From JAHBVY01 sp964415255 (GTDB lineage Bacteria; Myxococcota_A; Polyangia; Polyangiales; Polyangiaceae), in NCBI GenBank assembly GCA_964415255.1, contig CAYQAC010000149.1, positions 1-13,171 on the forward strand: a stretch of DNA of 13,171 nucleotides. Reading direction: 5' to 3'. The notes under the pieces are model-generated. The model did not search any database. It had not been told where the DNA came from and worked only from the letters and a program-made list of their open reading frames with translations. Position 1 is the first letter of the stretch. Each line of letters starts with the position of its first letter. Both the position numbers and the translations under genes were made by a program. Positions 7,645 to 12,968 of this stretch are shown here, in pieces.

Positions 7645-7665
7645 GCCAGCCTCGCATGAGCTGGC
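7645..7665. terminator. Weak hairpin in the trpA-fur convergent gap
   Basis: GCCAGC (7645-7650) pairs with GCTGGC (7660-7665), and TC/GA can add to the stem past a bulged base. It starts 13 bases after the trpA stop. No U tract follows on either strand, so it would be a weak or factor-dependent terminator. The rest of the 111-bp gap shows nothing else convincing. Confidence 0.3.
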
Positions 7666-7742
7666 GCTTGTGGCGGTGGCGCGCGGCCTCGGCGATGGCT
7701 CGCATCATCAGGCTGGCGCCCGCCGCGCTCGGTGATCAGCGC

Positions 7743-8282
7743 TCAGCGCTCGCCTGAGTTGCGGCGAGCCTTCGCCGCCCCGCTAGGGCAGCTCGGCCGC
7801 TGACAGGTGCCGTAGAGCTCAAGCTTGTGGTGCGCGAGTGCGAACCCGAAGCGCGCCGCCACGCGCTCTTGCAGCTCTTCAATCAGCGGCTCCTCGAACT
7901 CCTGAATGAAGCCGCACTCGGTGCAGATCAGGTGGTCGTGGTGGGCGTCGTCGTCCGCCAGCTCGTAGCGCGTGATGCCGTCATCGAACCGGCGCTCATC
8001 CACCACGCCGCTCTCCGAGAGCATCTTCAAGGTGCGGTACACGGTGGCGTAGCCAATTTTGGAGTCCGCCTTCCGCACCTCCACTAGGAGCTCATCGACC
8101 GTCGCGTGGGCGCCGTGCTCAAAGAAGGTGTCGACGATGACCCGACGCTGCTCGGTGCTCCGCAGCCCGTGCTCGTTCATGTAGGCGTCGAGCTGCTCTC
8201 GAAGGCGCTCCGTATCCGGCTCGCGCGCCGGGCTCCCCGCCACCACCGACCCTGCCTCTCGCGTCTTCACTCGTCGATCCAT
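7743..8282 (-). CDS. Fur-family metal- or peroxide-responsive transcriptional repressor
   Basis: This 179-residue protein has a winged helix-turn-helix (about 30-105) with the Fur recognition helix GYATVYRTLKMLSESGVV. The dimerisation domain contains a metal-binding HHDH segment (114-117), CTEC (C120, C123) and a second cysteine pair (C160, C165) matching the structural zinc site, though the second pair has four intervening residues. Such proteins repress iron-uptake, zinc-uptake or peroxide-defence genes. Fur, PerR and Zur cannot be separated here. The N-terminus has about 24 polar extra residues before the conserved helix. The ATG at 8282 lacks a spaced ribosome-binding site, so a downstream GTG such as 8270 is possible. 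The gene lies downstream of gloB on the same strand, 158 bases away, and is convergent with trpA. Confidence 0.9.
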   Translation of the reverse strand: MDRRVKTREAGSVVAGSPAREPDTERLREQLDAYMNEHGLRSTEQRRVIVDTFFEHGAHATVDELLVEVRKADSKIGYATVYRTLKMLSESGVVDERRFDDGITRYELADDDAHHDHLICTECGFIQEFEEPLIEELQERVAARFGFALAHHKLELYGTCQRPSCPSGAAKARRNSGER

Positions 8283-8380
8283 CCTCTACCCAGCCGCGTT
8301 GGTCAAGGCCCGGGCGTCTGGGCCACGGAGGGCAGACCCATCTCACGGGGGTGAGCGCCGTGGCGACCTGGAGCGCGCGC

Positions 8381-8404
8381 GGCTCACAGCAAAAGAGCCT
8401 GTGA
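8381..8404. terminator. Alternative hairpins between gloB and fur
   Basis: GGCTC (8381-8385) can pair with GAGCC (8395-8399), or TCACAG (8384-8389) with CTGTGA (8399-8404); the two helices exclude each other. A further CTCAC-GGGG-GTGAG hairpin lies at 8342-8355. They sit downstream of the gloB stop on the minus strand but lack a U tract. A TTGACC hexamer (minus strand, 8301-8306) upstream of fur has no well-spaced -10 box. Confidence 0.3.
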
Positions 8405-8440
8405 AATCCGTGACGTGCGCTCGTCAGCCGCCAGTCGGGC

Positions 8441-9307
8441 TCAAAGTGGCAAATCCTCGTCGCTGAGCGCTCGGTAGTCCTTGCGATCTTTCAGCGCCCG
8501 GGTCGCGGCGAACACCTGGCTTGGCTCCTGCAAGTCGCGCTCGGGGAACGCGCGTTTCAGCTGGTCGATCAGCGCGGGCTGGTCGAAGCGCAGGAACGGG
8601 TTGGTCGCGAGCTCGTCAGCCAGCCGGCTCGGCACCACGCTCTCGCCTCGCGCTCGCGCCGCCCAGGTGCTCGCGATGCGCGCCGCGAGCGCGGTGTTCC
8701 CTGGCTCCACGCTCCAGGCGAAGCGAAGGTTGTCCTGGGTGTACTCGTGAGCGCAGCACACGCGGGTGTCGGGTGGCAGCTCGCGCAGCCGGGCGAGGGA
8801 GCGGTACATCTTCTCGGGCGGGCCATCAAACAGGTAGCCGCAGCCCGCGGCGAACAAGGTGTCGCCGCTGAAGAGCAGGCCGTCGAAGAGGTAGCTCAGG
8901 TGACCATCGATGTGCCCCTCAGTGAGCCACGCCTCACCCGTGAGCTCCCCCAGTTGGACAGCTTCTTTGTCTACTACCGCCTCCGTGAGACCAGGGATGG
9001 GGGTGGGCGCGTTGGCTGAGCCCACCACCCGGAGCCCTGCCAGCTGGCCTCGCTGCTCAAGGTCATGGTTGATGCCGATGTGGTCGAAGTGGGTGTGGGT
9101 GTTGAGCACCGTGGTCAGCTCAAGGCCGTGGGCCTGGCAGTACTCAAGCACCGGACCCGCGCTCGGCCCATCGACGACCGCGGCCTTGCCCGGGGCGTAG
9201 ACGATGAGCCAGATGAGGTTGTCTTGAGCCGCCGGGAGCATGTGGACGCGGAGCGCGCCGCTCCGGCTGTTGAACGGAGGGCAGGGGACGCTCACCACGT
9301 GCTGCAT
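8441..9307 (-). CDS. gloB: Hydroxyacylglutathione hydrolase (glyoxalase II)
   Basis: This is a metallo-beta-lactamase-fold hydrolase that splits S-lactoylglutathione to lactate and glutathione, the second step of methylglyoxal detoxification. The 288-residue protein has the binuclear metal motif THTHFDH (70-76), H136 in GHIDGHLSY, D149 in FSGDTLF and H187 in CCAHEYT. The glyoxalase II C-terminal helical domain follows, with NPFLRF at about 236-241. The family usually starts some 10 residues before the AQDN segment, so the first 20 or so residues are an extension or the start is mis-set. ATG 9307 is kept because a TAGCCT box lies 6 bases upstream. The usual GCGR after the metal site reads GCGY here. 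Whether glutathione is the thiol in this organism is not shown by the sequence. Confidence 0.9.
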   Translation of the reverse strand: MQHVVSVPCPPFNSRSGALRVHMLPAAQDNLIWLIVYAPGKAAVVDGPSAGPVLEYCQAHGLELTTVLNTHTHFDHIGINHDLEQRGQLAGLRVVGSANAPTPIPGLTEAVVDKEAVQLGELTGEAWLTEGHIDGHLSYLFDGLLFSGDTLFAAGCGYLFDGPPEKMYRSLARLRELPPDTRVCCAHEYTQDNLRFAWSVEPGNTALAARIASTWAARARGESVVPSRLADELATNPFLRFDQPALIDQLKRAFPERDLQEPSQVFAATRALKDRKDYRALSDEDLPL

Positions 9308-9313
9308 CCGCAG

Positions 9314-9319
9314 AGGCTA
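9314..9319 (-). promoter_or_regulatory. Candidate -10 element (TAGCCT) for gloB, implying a leaderless start
   Basis: On the minus strand TAGCCT is followed by 6 bases and then the gloB ATG at 9307, so transcription would begin at or next to the start codon. The 17-18-base upstream position reads GTCAGC or CGTCAG, a poor -35. The pattern also appears before mutY and the 11639 gene. Confidence 0.33.
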
Positions 9320-9361
9320 CCACGCTTCACGCGCCCGCTGACGGCGCGGTCGTGAGCCGAA

Positions 9362-9390
9362 GCGACCGTCTAGGTCGCCCCGCATGGGGC
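9362..9390. repeat. Two adjacent perfect small inverted repeats between mutT and gloB
   Basis: GCGACC-gtcta-GGTCGC (9362-9378) is directly followed by GCCCC-GCAT-GGGGC (9377-9390). They may be a protein-binding site upstream of the gloB promoter, or terminator stems for mutT, although no U tract is present on either strand. Confidence 0.4.
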
Positions 9391-9422
9391 CGGTTTCCCA
9401 GGTCCGTCTGGTGGCAAACTGA

Positions 9423-9450
9423 TCGCCGCTCTAGAATCGCCGCTCTAGAA
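9423..9450. repeat. Perfect 14-bp tandem duplication containing CTCTAGA
   Basis: TCGCCGCTCTAGAA occurs twice without a gap, at 9423-9436 and 9437-9450, ending 10 bases before the mutT stop codon position. The core CGCTCTAG or its inverse CTAGAGCG recurs at 10311-10318, 11323-11330 and 11443-11450. The sequence just before it (GTGGCAAAC) resembles GTGGCGAAC before the 11443 copy. Confidence 0.6.
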
Positions 9451-9460
9451 ACGAACGAGT

Positions 9461-9859
9461 TCACGCGTCGGGCGCGGCGGCGCGCACAAGCGCCTCGATC
9501 AGCGCGCCGTTGGCCTCGGGGAAGGCGTAGCCCATCAGCTCGCTCGGGAGCACCCAGCGGACCTGCTCGCTCGCCAGCGGGAGCGCGTCGGGAGCTGTGG
9601 CTAGGCAGTCCACCGCGATGAGCCGCAGCTTCAACTCGCCATAGTCATGCTCAAAACCCGCGCGCTCACGGATCGCGGTGACCGAGAGGCCGGTCTCCTC
9701 CAGCACCTCACGCGCCGCTGCCTGCGCCGCGGTCTCCCCCGGTTCAAGTTTTCCTCCAGGAAATTCCCACAGCCCGCCCTGGTGGACCTCAGGGGGGCGC
9801 TTGGTGATCAAGAGTCTCCCCTGGTGCCAGACCAACGCGAGGGCGATCTCCCGCCTCAC
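9461..9859 (-). CDS. mutT: MutT-type Nudix hydrolase, probable 8-oxo-dGTP diphosphatase
   Basis: This 132-residue protein is a single Nudix domain. The Nudix box spans residues 36-58 and fits G-x5-E-x7-R-E-U-x-E-E-x-G-U, with G36, E42, R50, E51, E54, E55 and G57. The WEFPGGK lead-in and the later FEHDYGELKLRL strand are typical of MutT. The enzyme hydrolyses 8-oxo-dGTP to the monophosphate so that the oxidised base is not built into DNA. It starts at GTG 9859, and GTGA overlaps the mutY stop, so it is translated with mutY, the glycosylase acting on the same lesion. Length is normal for the family. Other nucleotide substrates cannot be excluded from sequence, but the mutY coupling favours the 8-oxo-dGTP role. 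Confidence 0.9.
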   Translation of the reverse strand: MRREIALALVWHQGRLLITKRPPEVHQGGLWEFPGGKLEPGETAAQAAAREVLEETGLSVTAIRERAGFEHDYGELKLRLIAVDCLATAPDALPLASEQVRWVLPSELMGYAFPEANGALIEALVRAAAPDA

Positions 9860-11244
9860 GGCGCCCCCGGAGCGCGCTTTCGTCCGCTCGGCTTAGGATG
9901 AGTGCCATCAAGAGCCCCCTGGGCGCTCTGAGTGCGCTTTCGTCCGCTCAGCTCACCATCGGGCGCCTCAGCGCTCGGCGCGGCGCTGAGCCGCGTCGCG
10001 AGGGCGCGCTGCGCCTTAGGCATCGCGAGCGCCTCAAGCGCGCTCTTCGGCACGAAGCGGAGCTCAGCGTAAGGGGGCGCGCTCAGCGGCGCGCCGCGCG
10101 GCGCGCGGCAGGTGTAGGCCTCAAGGCTTATCCGATAGCGCGTCACGTGGTGGGTGAGGGACGTGAAGGGGGTCAGCCCCTCCAGCTTGAGCCCGAAGCT
10201 GGCCTTCACCCAGGCGGCGAGCGCCTCAGGCGTGCCCTCGCCCCCGCGCGCCTCAGGGGCCCTCCGCCTCCGCGCCGCGCTCCCGGCGCGCTCTGCTTCA
10301 GCCCCAGCGCCTAGAGCGGCGGCGCTCGCCGGTTGAGTCAGCTCAACTGTCGGGAATTGCCACATCCCTGACCAGCGCGGCGCGTCCGCCGCGAGCCGCC
10401 CCACCAGCACCTGCTCTCCGCGCAGGATCAGCGCGGCCGCGTGGGTCACGTGGGTGAGCTTGGCGCGTGGTGGCAGCGCCGGCAGCGTCAGCTCACGCCC
10501 CGCGCGGCGCGCCAGGCAGCGCTTGCTCACGGGGCACTCGGCGCAGCGTGGCTGCGGGGTGCAGGTGGTGGCGCCGAGCTCCATCAACGCCTGATTGAAG
10601 TCGCCGGGGGCCTCCTCGGGGACCAGCGCCTTGGCGAGCGCCCACAGCTCGCGCCGCGGCCCGGCTTGGGTCGGGTCCCCGGTGAGGCAGAACAGGCGCG
10701 AGAGCACGCGGATCACGTTGCCATCCACCACCGGCTCTGGGAGCCCATAGGCGATGCTGGCGATGGCGCCCGCGGTGTACGGCCCCACGCCGGGCAGCGC
10801 GAGCAGCTCGTCAATTCCTCGCGGAATCGTCCCCGCGTGGCGCTCCACGACCTGGCGGGCGCCGCTCAAGAGGCTGCGTGCGCGTCGGTAGTAGCCGAGC
10901 CCCTGCCAGGCGTGCAGCACGTCGGCCTCCTCGGCCCGGGCTAGCGCCTGGACGTCGGGGAAGCGCGCCATCCAGCGCTCGTAGTAGGGGATCACCGTCG
11001 CGACCTGGGTCTGCTGGAGCATCATCTCGCTCACCCACACCGCGTACGGATCGCCCATGCGCCGCCACGGCAGGTCGCGCCGATTCGCCCGATACCAGGC
11101 GAGCAGCTCACGCGTGAGCGGCGCTTCAGGAGCGCCGCTAGCTTGGTCCTCAGCCGGATCGGCGGGGTCGCGAACTGAGCGCTCGCCAGGTCGGTGGCGT
11201 GCGGCTCCACGAGCGGGGCGAGTGCGGCCGGCTGCCTGGCGCAT
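9856..11244 (-). CDS. mutY: Adenine DNA glycosylase MutY
   Basis: MutY removes adenine mispaired with 8-oxoguanine. The 462-residue protein has the catalytic Glu (E73) in VSEMMLQQTQV, the helix-hairpin-helix LPGVGPYTAGA (150-160), and the catalytic Asp (D174) in VVDGNV. The 4Fe-4S cysteines are C228, C234, C237 and C243. The Nudix-like C-terminal domain that reads 8-oxoG includes RWSGMWQFP and a THH segment near 364-366. It is longer than usual, with about 40 polar N-terminal residues, an Ala/Arg-rich insertion at about 302-340, and a basic tail with two SGRKR copies. The first cysteine spacing is C-x5-C, where the family norm is C-x6-C. The ATG at 11244 has TACCCT 7 bases upstream; part of the N-terminal extension could be non-coding if a later start is used. 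mutT follows with a GTGA overlap. Confidence 0.95.
   Translation of the reverse strand: MRQAAGRTRPARGAARHRPGERSVRDPADPAEDQASGAPEAPLTRELLAWYRANRRDLPWRRMGDPYAVWVSEMMLQQTQVATVIPYYERWMARFPDVQALARAEEADVLHAWQGLGYYRRARSLLSGARQVVERHAGTIPRGIDELLALPGVGPYTAGAIASIAYGLPEPVVDGNVIRVLSRLFCLTGDPTQAGPRRELWALAKALVPEEAPGDFNQALMELGATTCTPQPRCAECPVSKRCLARRAGRELTLPALPPRAKLTHVTHAAALILRGEQVLVGRLAADAPRWSGMWQFPTVELTQPASAAALGAGAEAERAGSAARRRRAPEARGGEGTPEALAAWVKASFGLKLEGLTPFTSLTHHVTRYRISLEAYTCRAPRGAPLSAPPYAELRFVPKSALEALAMPKAQRALATRLSAAPSAEAPDGELSGRKRTQSAQGALDGTHPKPSGRKRAPGAP
9874..9949. repeat. 16-bp direct repeat spaced 60 bp in the 3' end of mutY
   Basis: GCGCTTTCGTCCGCTC is found at 9874-9889 and 9934-9949, with flanking similarity at the same 60-base offset. 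In MutY it encodes the two SGRKR copies of the C-terminal tail. It looks like a short in-frame segmental duplication just before the mutT start. Confidence 0.6.
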
Positions 11245-11251
11245 CGCCGCG

Positions 11252-11257
11252 AGGGTA
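11252..11257 (-). promoter_or_regulatory. Candidate -10 element (TACCCT) for mutY-mutT, implying a leaderless start
   Basis: On the minus strand TACCCT is followed by 7 bases and the mutY ATG at 11244. The sequence 17 bases upstream is TAGTGG, not a recognisable -35, and it abuts the 11280-11311 inverted repeat. It is supported mainly by the same geometry before gloB and the 11639 gene. Confidence 0.3.
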
Positions 11258-11279
11258 GAGCACCGCTCCGCCTACCACT

Positions 11280-11311
11280 AGGACGACGAGCGGCTCGTCG
11301 CAGGTCGTCCT
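11280..11311. repeat. Nested inverted repeat upstream of mutY
   Basis: AGGACGAC (11280-11287) and GTCGTCCT (11304-11311) form an 8-bp stem, and within the same span GACGAG-CGG-CTCGTC (11285-11299) forms another. The element ends where the mutY -35 region would begin, a typical place for an operator or activator site. No U tract supports a terminator. Confidence 0.5.
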
Positions 11312-11638
11312 CAAATCACAGGCTAGAGCGGGACGAAGGGAAGCCGTGGCGCACAGGGAGCCCGGAAAAGCGCCCTGAGCAGAGGAGCAGGGTGACTGCG
11401 TGGGGGCGGGCTCCTGGGTCTGCTGGGTGGCGAACGGTGTATCGCTCTAGAACGACGCTACCCGCTCGCTCCGACCCGCGGCGACTGCGGCGACGCGCGG
11501 CGCCGGGCGAAGCTACCAACCCCCAACCCCAAAACCCTCATCGACGCGGAGCGGCGCTGCGAGCGACGACCGAGCGCCGCCCGAAGGAGCGCTCAGGGTT
11601 CTACACTTGGGGGATCCAATTCTGTTAGGCTCGCCGCG
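11312..11638. other. Gene-free divergent region with a 128-bp nested inverted-repeat segment
   Basis: I see no supportable gene between mutY and the 11639 gene. CTAGAGCG (11323-11330) and CGCTCTAG (11443-11450) bound a segment. Inside it GGAGCCCG (11357-11364) pairs with CGGGCTCC (11407-11414), and CCCTG (11373-11377) pairs with CAGGG (11388-11392). The shape recalls a miniature mobile element or a structured RNA, but there is no target-site duplication that I can show. Further right, a C-rich stretch at 11520-11537 has three C runs, short of a full G-quadruplex on the other strand. Confidence 0.35.
11626..11631 (+). promoter_or_regulatory. Candidate -10 element (TAGGCT) for the 11639 gene, implying a leaderless start
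   Basis: TAGGCT is followed by 7 bases and the GTG at 11639. There is no Shine-Dalgarno in those 7 bases (CGCCGCG). The 17-base-upstream hexamer ACACTT is a weak -35. If this is the promoter, the mRNA would start at or beside the GTG. Confidence 0.35.
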
Positions 11639-12748
11639 GTGGACGAGCCCCGTGATTTTCCCTTGGAGTCGATCCGCACGGACGGCTGGTTCGAGCGCAT
11701 CGCGGAGGGGATCGGCAGCTTTCAGGCCTTGTGCGACATCGTGGGGGAGCGCTTCTTCGCCTTCTCCATGATCCTCGGGGCGCGCATCACGGCCCTCACC
11801 GTGGACCGCCGCAATCCAGACAACACCCTGGTGGATTTCAGCGTCTCGGAGGATGACGGAGAGAGCACGCTGGCGGACACCCAGCGCCTCAGCTTGGCTG
11901 ATTTTCGGCGGCGCTTGGTGAGCCGTATGCTGGTAGACGATCAGCTTGGGCCGCTGCCAGAGCGGGAGACGGACACCGAGGCGCTCCAGCTCTACATCGG
12001 GGTTCGCCACCTACTGCTGGCGCCGCTCTATGGCTACAGCCTCACGCGGCTGCGGGTAGAGGACGGCCACGCCGAGCTGATGGTGCAGCGCGACGGCATG
12101 GAGGAGAGCTTCAGCCTGGAGGCGTTCCGTGGGCGGATGCGGGCGCACGTGCGGGAGGAGCTTGAGCGCGTCTCGCGCGGCACCACCCGCAGCGCGATCG
12201 ATTTGGCGCGGGTGAGTGAGGCGGAGGTCGCCGCTCAAGCGGGGGACTTCATCCGCGTGCTCGAGCTGTTAGGCGCCTGGCCGGCTCCGTTGGCGATCTT
12301 CCTCCGTACCCCAGAGGGGCAGTCCTTGAACGCCGACGCCCGAGCGACCATCGCCCGCGGCTTGGGGCTGCTCGGCAGCGCCTGCGCGACGCTAGGCGAG
12401 GTGCTGAAGGGGGAAGAGGTGCTACGGCTGGCGGTGCAGTACGCTGGTGATGGCCCTGCCGCCGGCGAAATCTACGCGCGCATCGGTCGCTCCTTGTTGG
12501 AAGATCACCGCGCCGCAGAGGCGATCGGCCCGCTACGCCGCGCTGCGAACCTGGGGGCCGCGCCCGAGCAGGTGTGGCCCCAGCTGGCGCGCGCCTTCGC
12601 CGCTCGCGGGCGGTTCTTGGCAGCCTTAGGCGCCATCGAAGAGGGTCGCCAAGCAGGGGTCCCCACGGCCGAGTTCGAGAGCTCGACGGAGGTGGTGGGC
12701 GACGCCCTGGGGGACGCCTTGAGTCGCTGGCGCGAAGCGGTGGGCTAG
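11639..12748 (+). CDS. Uncharacterised protein with possible duplicated N-terminal module and TPR-like C-terminus
   Basis: I do not recognise this 369-residue soluble protein as a named family. It lacks a signal peptide or membrane segment. Two N-terminal stretches look alike. One, about 46-98 (ARITALTVDRR, then SLADFRRRLVSRML), and a second, about 130-172 (YSLTRLRVEDG, then SLEAFRGRMRAHVREEL), each read as strand-strand-helix, suggesting an old duplication. Residues about 231-340 hold three helical-pair units with TPR-like spacing, the clearest being EIYARIGRSLLEDHRAAEAI followed by PLRRAANLGAAPE. TPR regions usually bind partner proteins. GTG 11639 is the longest start and sits 7 bases after TAGGCT; an internal start is possible. 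Codon use matches its neighbours. The gene stands alone, divergent from mutY, and is followed by two hairpin terminators. Function unknown. Confidence 0.78.
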   Translation: MDEPRDFPLESIRTDGWFERIAEGIGSFQALCDIVGERFFAFSMILGARITALTVDRRNPDNTLVDFSVSEDDGESTLADTQRLSLADFRRRLVSRMLVDDQLGPLPERETDTEALQLYIGVRHLLLAPLYGYSLTRLRVEDGHAELMVQRDGMEESFSLEAFRGRMRAHVREELERVSRGTTRSAIDLARVSEAEVAAQAGDFIRVLELLGAWPAPLAIFLRTPEGQSLNADARATIARGLGLLGSACATLGEVLKGEEVLRLAVQYAGDGPAAGEIYARIGRSLLEDHRAAEAIGPLRRAANLGAAPEQVWPQLARAFAARGRFLAALGAIEEGRQAGVPTAEFESSTEVVGDALGDALSRWREAVG

Positions 12749-12772
12749 CCCAACAGATCAGCCTCGTGGTTA

Positions 12773-12793
12773 GGGGAGGGGGATTGGGTTGGG
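12773..12793 (+). other. Potential G-quadruplex in the 3' untranslated region of the 11639 gene
   Basis: G runs of 4, 5, 3 and 3 are joined by loops A, ATT and TT, a canonical G-quadruplex pattern. It starts 25 bases after the stop codon on the coding strand, so it would also be present in the RNA. Folding is predicted from pattern only. Confidence 0.5.
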
Positions 12794-12797
12794 TACC

Positions 12798-12823
12798 TAA
12801 ATGGGGTTGCTGCCCCCCGTTTA
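12798..12823 (+). terminator. First of two tandem terminator-like hairpins after the 11639 gene
   Basis: TAAATGGGG (12798-12806) pairs with CCCCGTTTA (12815-12823), nine pairs including one U-G, with an 8-base loop. The short A/U flank gives a partial U tract in both directions. It lies 50 bases after the stop codon. Confidence 0.6.
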
Positions 12824-12829
12824 TGCTAA

Positions 12830-12853
12830 GAATGGGGGCGTGAGCCCCCGTTT
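12830..12853 (+). terminator. Second tandem terminator-like hairpin, with GNRA-type tetraloop
   Basis: AATGGGGGC (12831-12839), loop GTGA, then GCCCCCGTT (12844-12852) gives nine pairs with one U-G; a further G-U pair extends to 12830-12853. The arms repeat the first hairpin's ATGGGG and CCCCGTTTAT. GCCCCC at 12812-12817 could instead pair with GGGGGC at 12834-12839, so the two stems can also exchange partners. Confidence 0.65.
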
Positions 12854-12859
12854 ATCGCC

Positions 12860-12880
12860 CGCTGCGCCGTGAGCGCAGCG
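12860..12880. repeat. Perfect 8-bp stem-loop downstream of the terminators
   Basis: CGCTGCGC (12860-12867) pairs with GCGCAGCG (12873-12880) around the loop CGTGA. No U tract follows, so it is not an obvious terminator. It belongs to a run of stems between 12798 and 13171. Confidence 0.5.
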
Positions 12881-12908
12881 CTCCAGCGTCAGGTGACCAC
12901 GCCCTGCA

Positions 12909-12938
12909 TTGACAGACCCTGCGACCGGGTACTACGAC
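12909..12938 (+). promoter_or_regulatory. Candidate promoter reading into the terminal inverted repeat
   Basis: TTGACA (12909-12914) is a perfect -35 hexamer. TACGAC (12933-12938) with an 18-base spacer, or TACTAC (12930-12935) with 15, could be the -10. A transcript would begin near 12945 and carry the whole 12969-13171 stem. The region also forms a stem of CAGAC/GTCTG (12913-12917 with 12951-12955) plus CCTGCG/CGCAGG (12918-12923 with 12940-12945). Confidence 0.35.
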
Positions 12939-12968
12939 GCGCAGGCCAGAGTCTGAAATCAGCCTTTC

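Noticed and set aside
8283..8440. Fur box or other iron-responsive operator near fur or gloB
   Set aside because: No AT-rich inverted hexamer array resembling a Fur box is visible in the gap.
9423..9450. CRISPR-like repeat
   Set aside because: Two adjacent 14-bp copies without spacers are a tandem duplication; no cas gene is present.
11194..11628. Open frame of 144 codons across the mutY start and the divergent gap
   Set aside because: It overlaps mutY and the structured segment, is Arg-rich without motifs, and has no ribosome-binding site that I can support.
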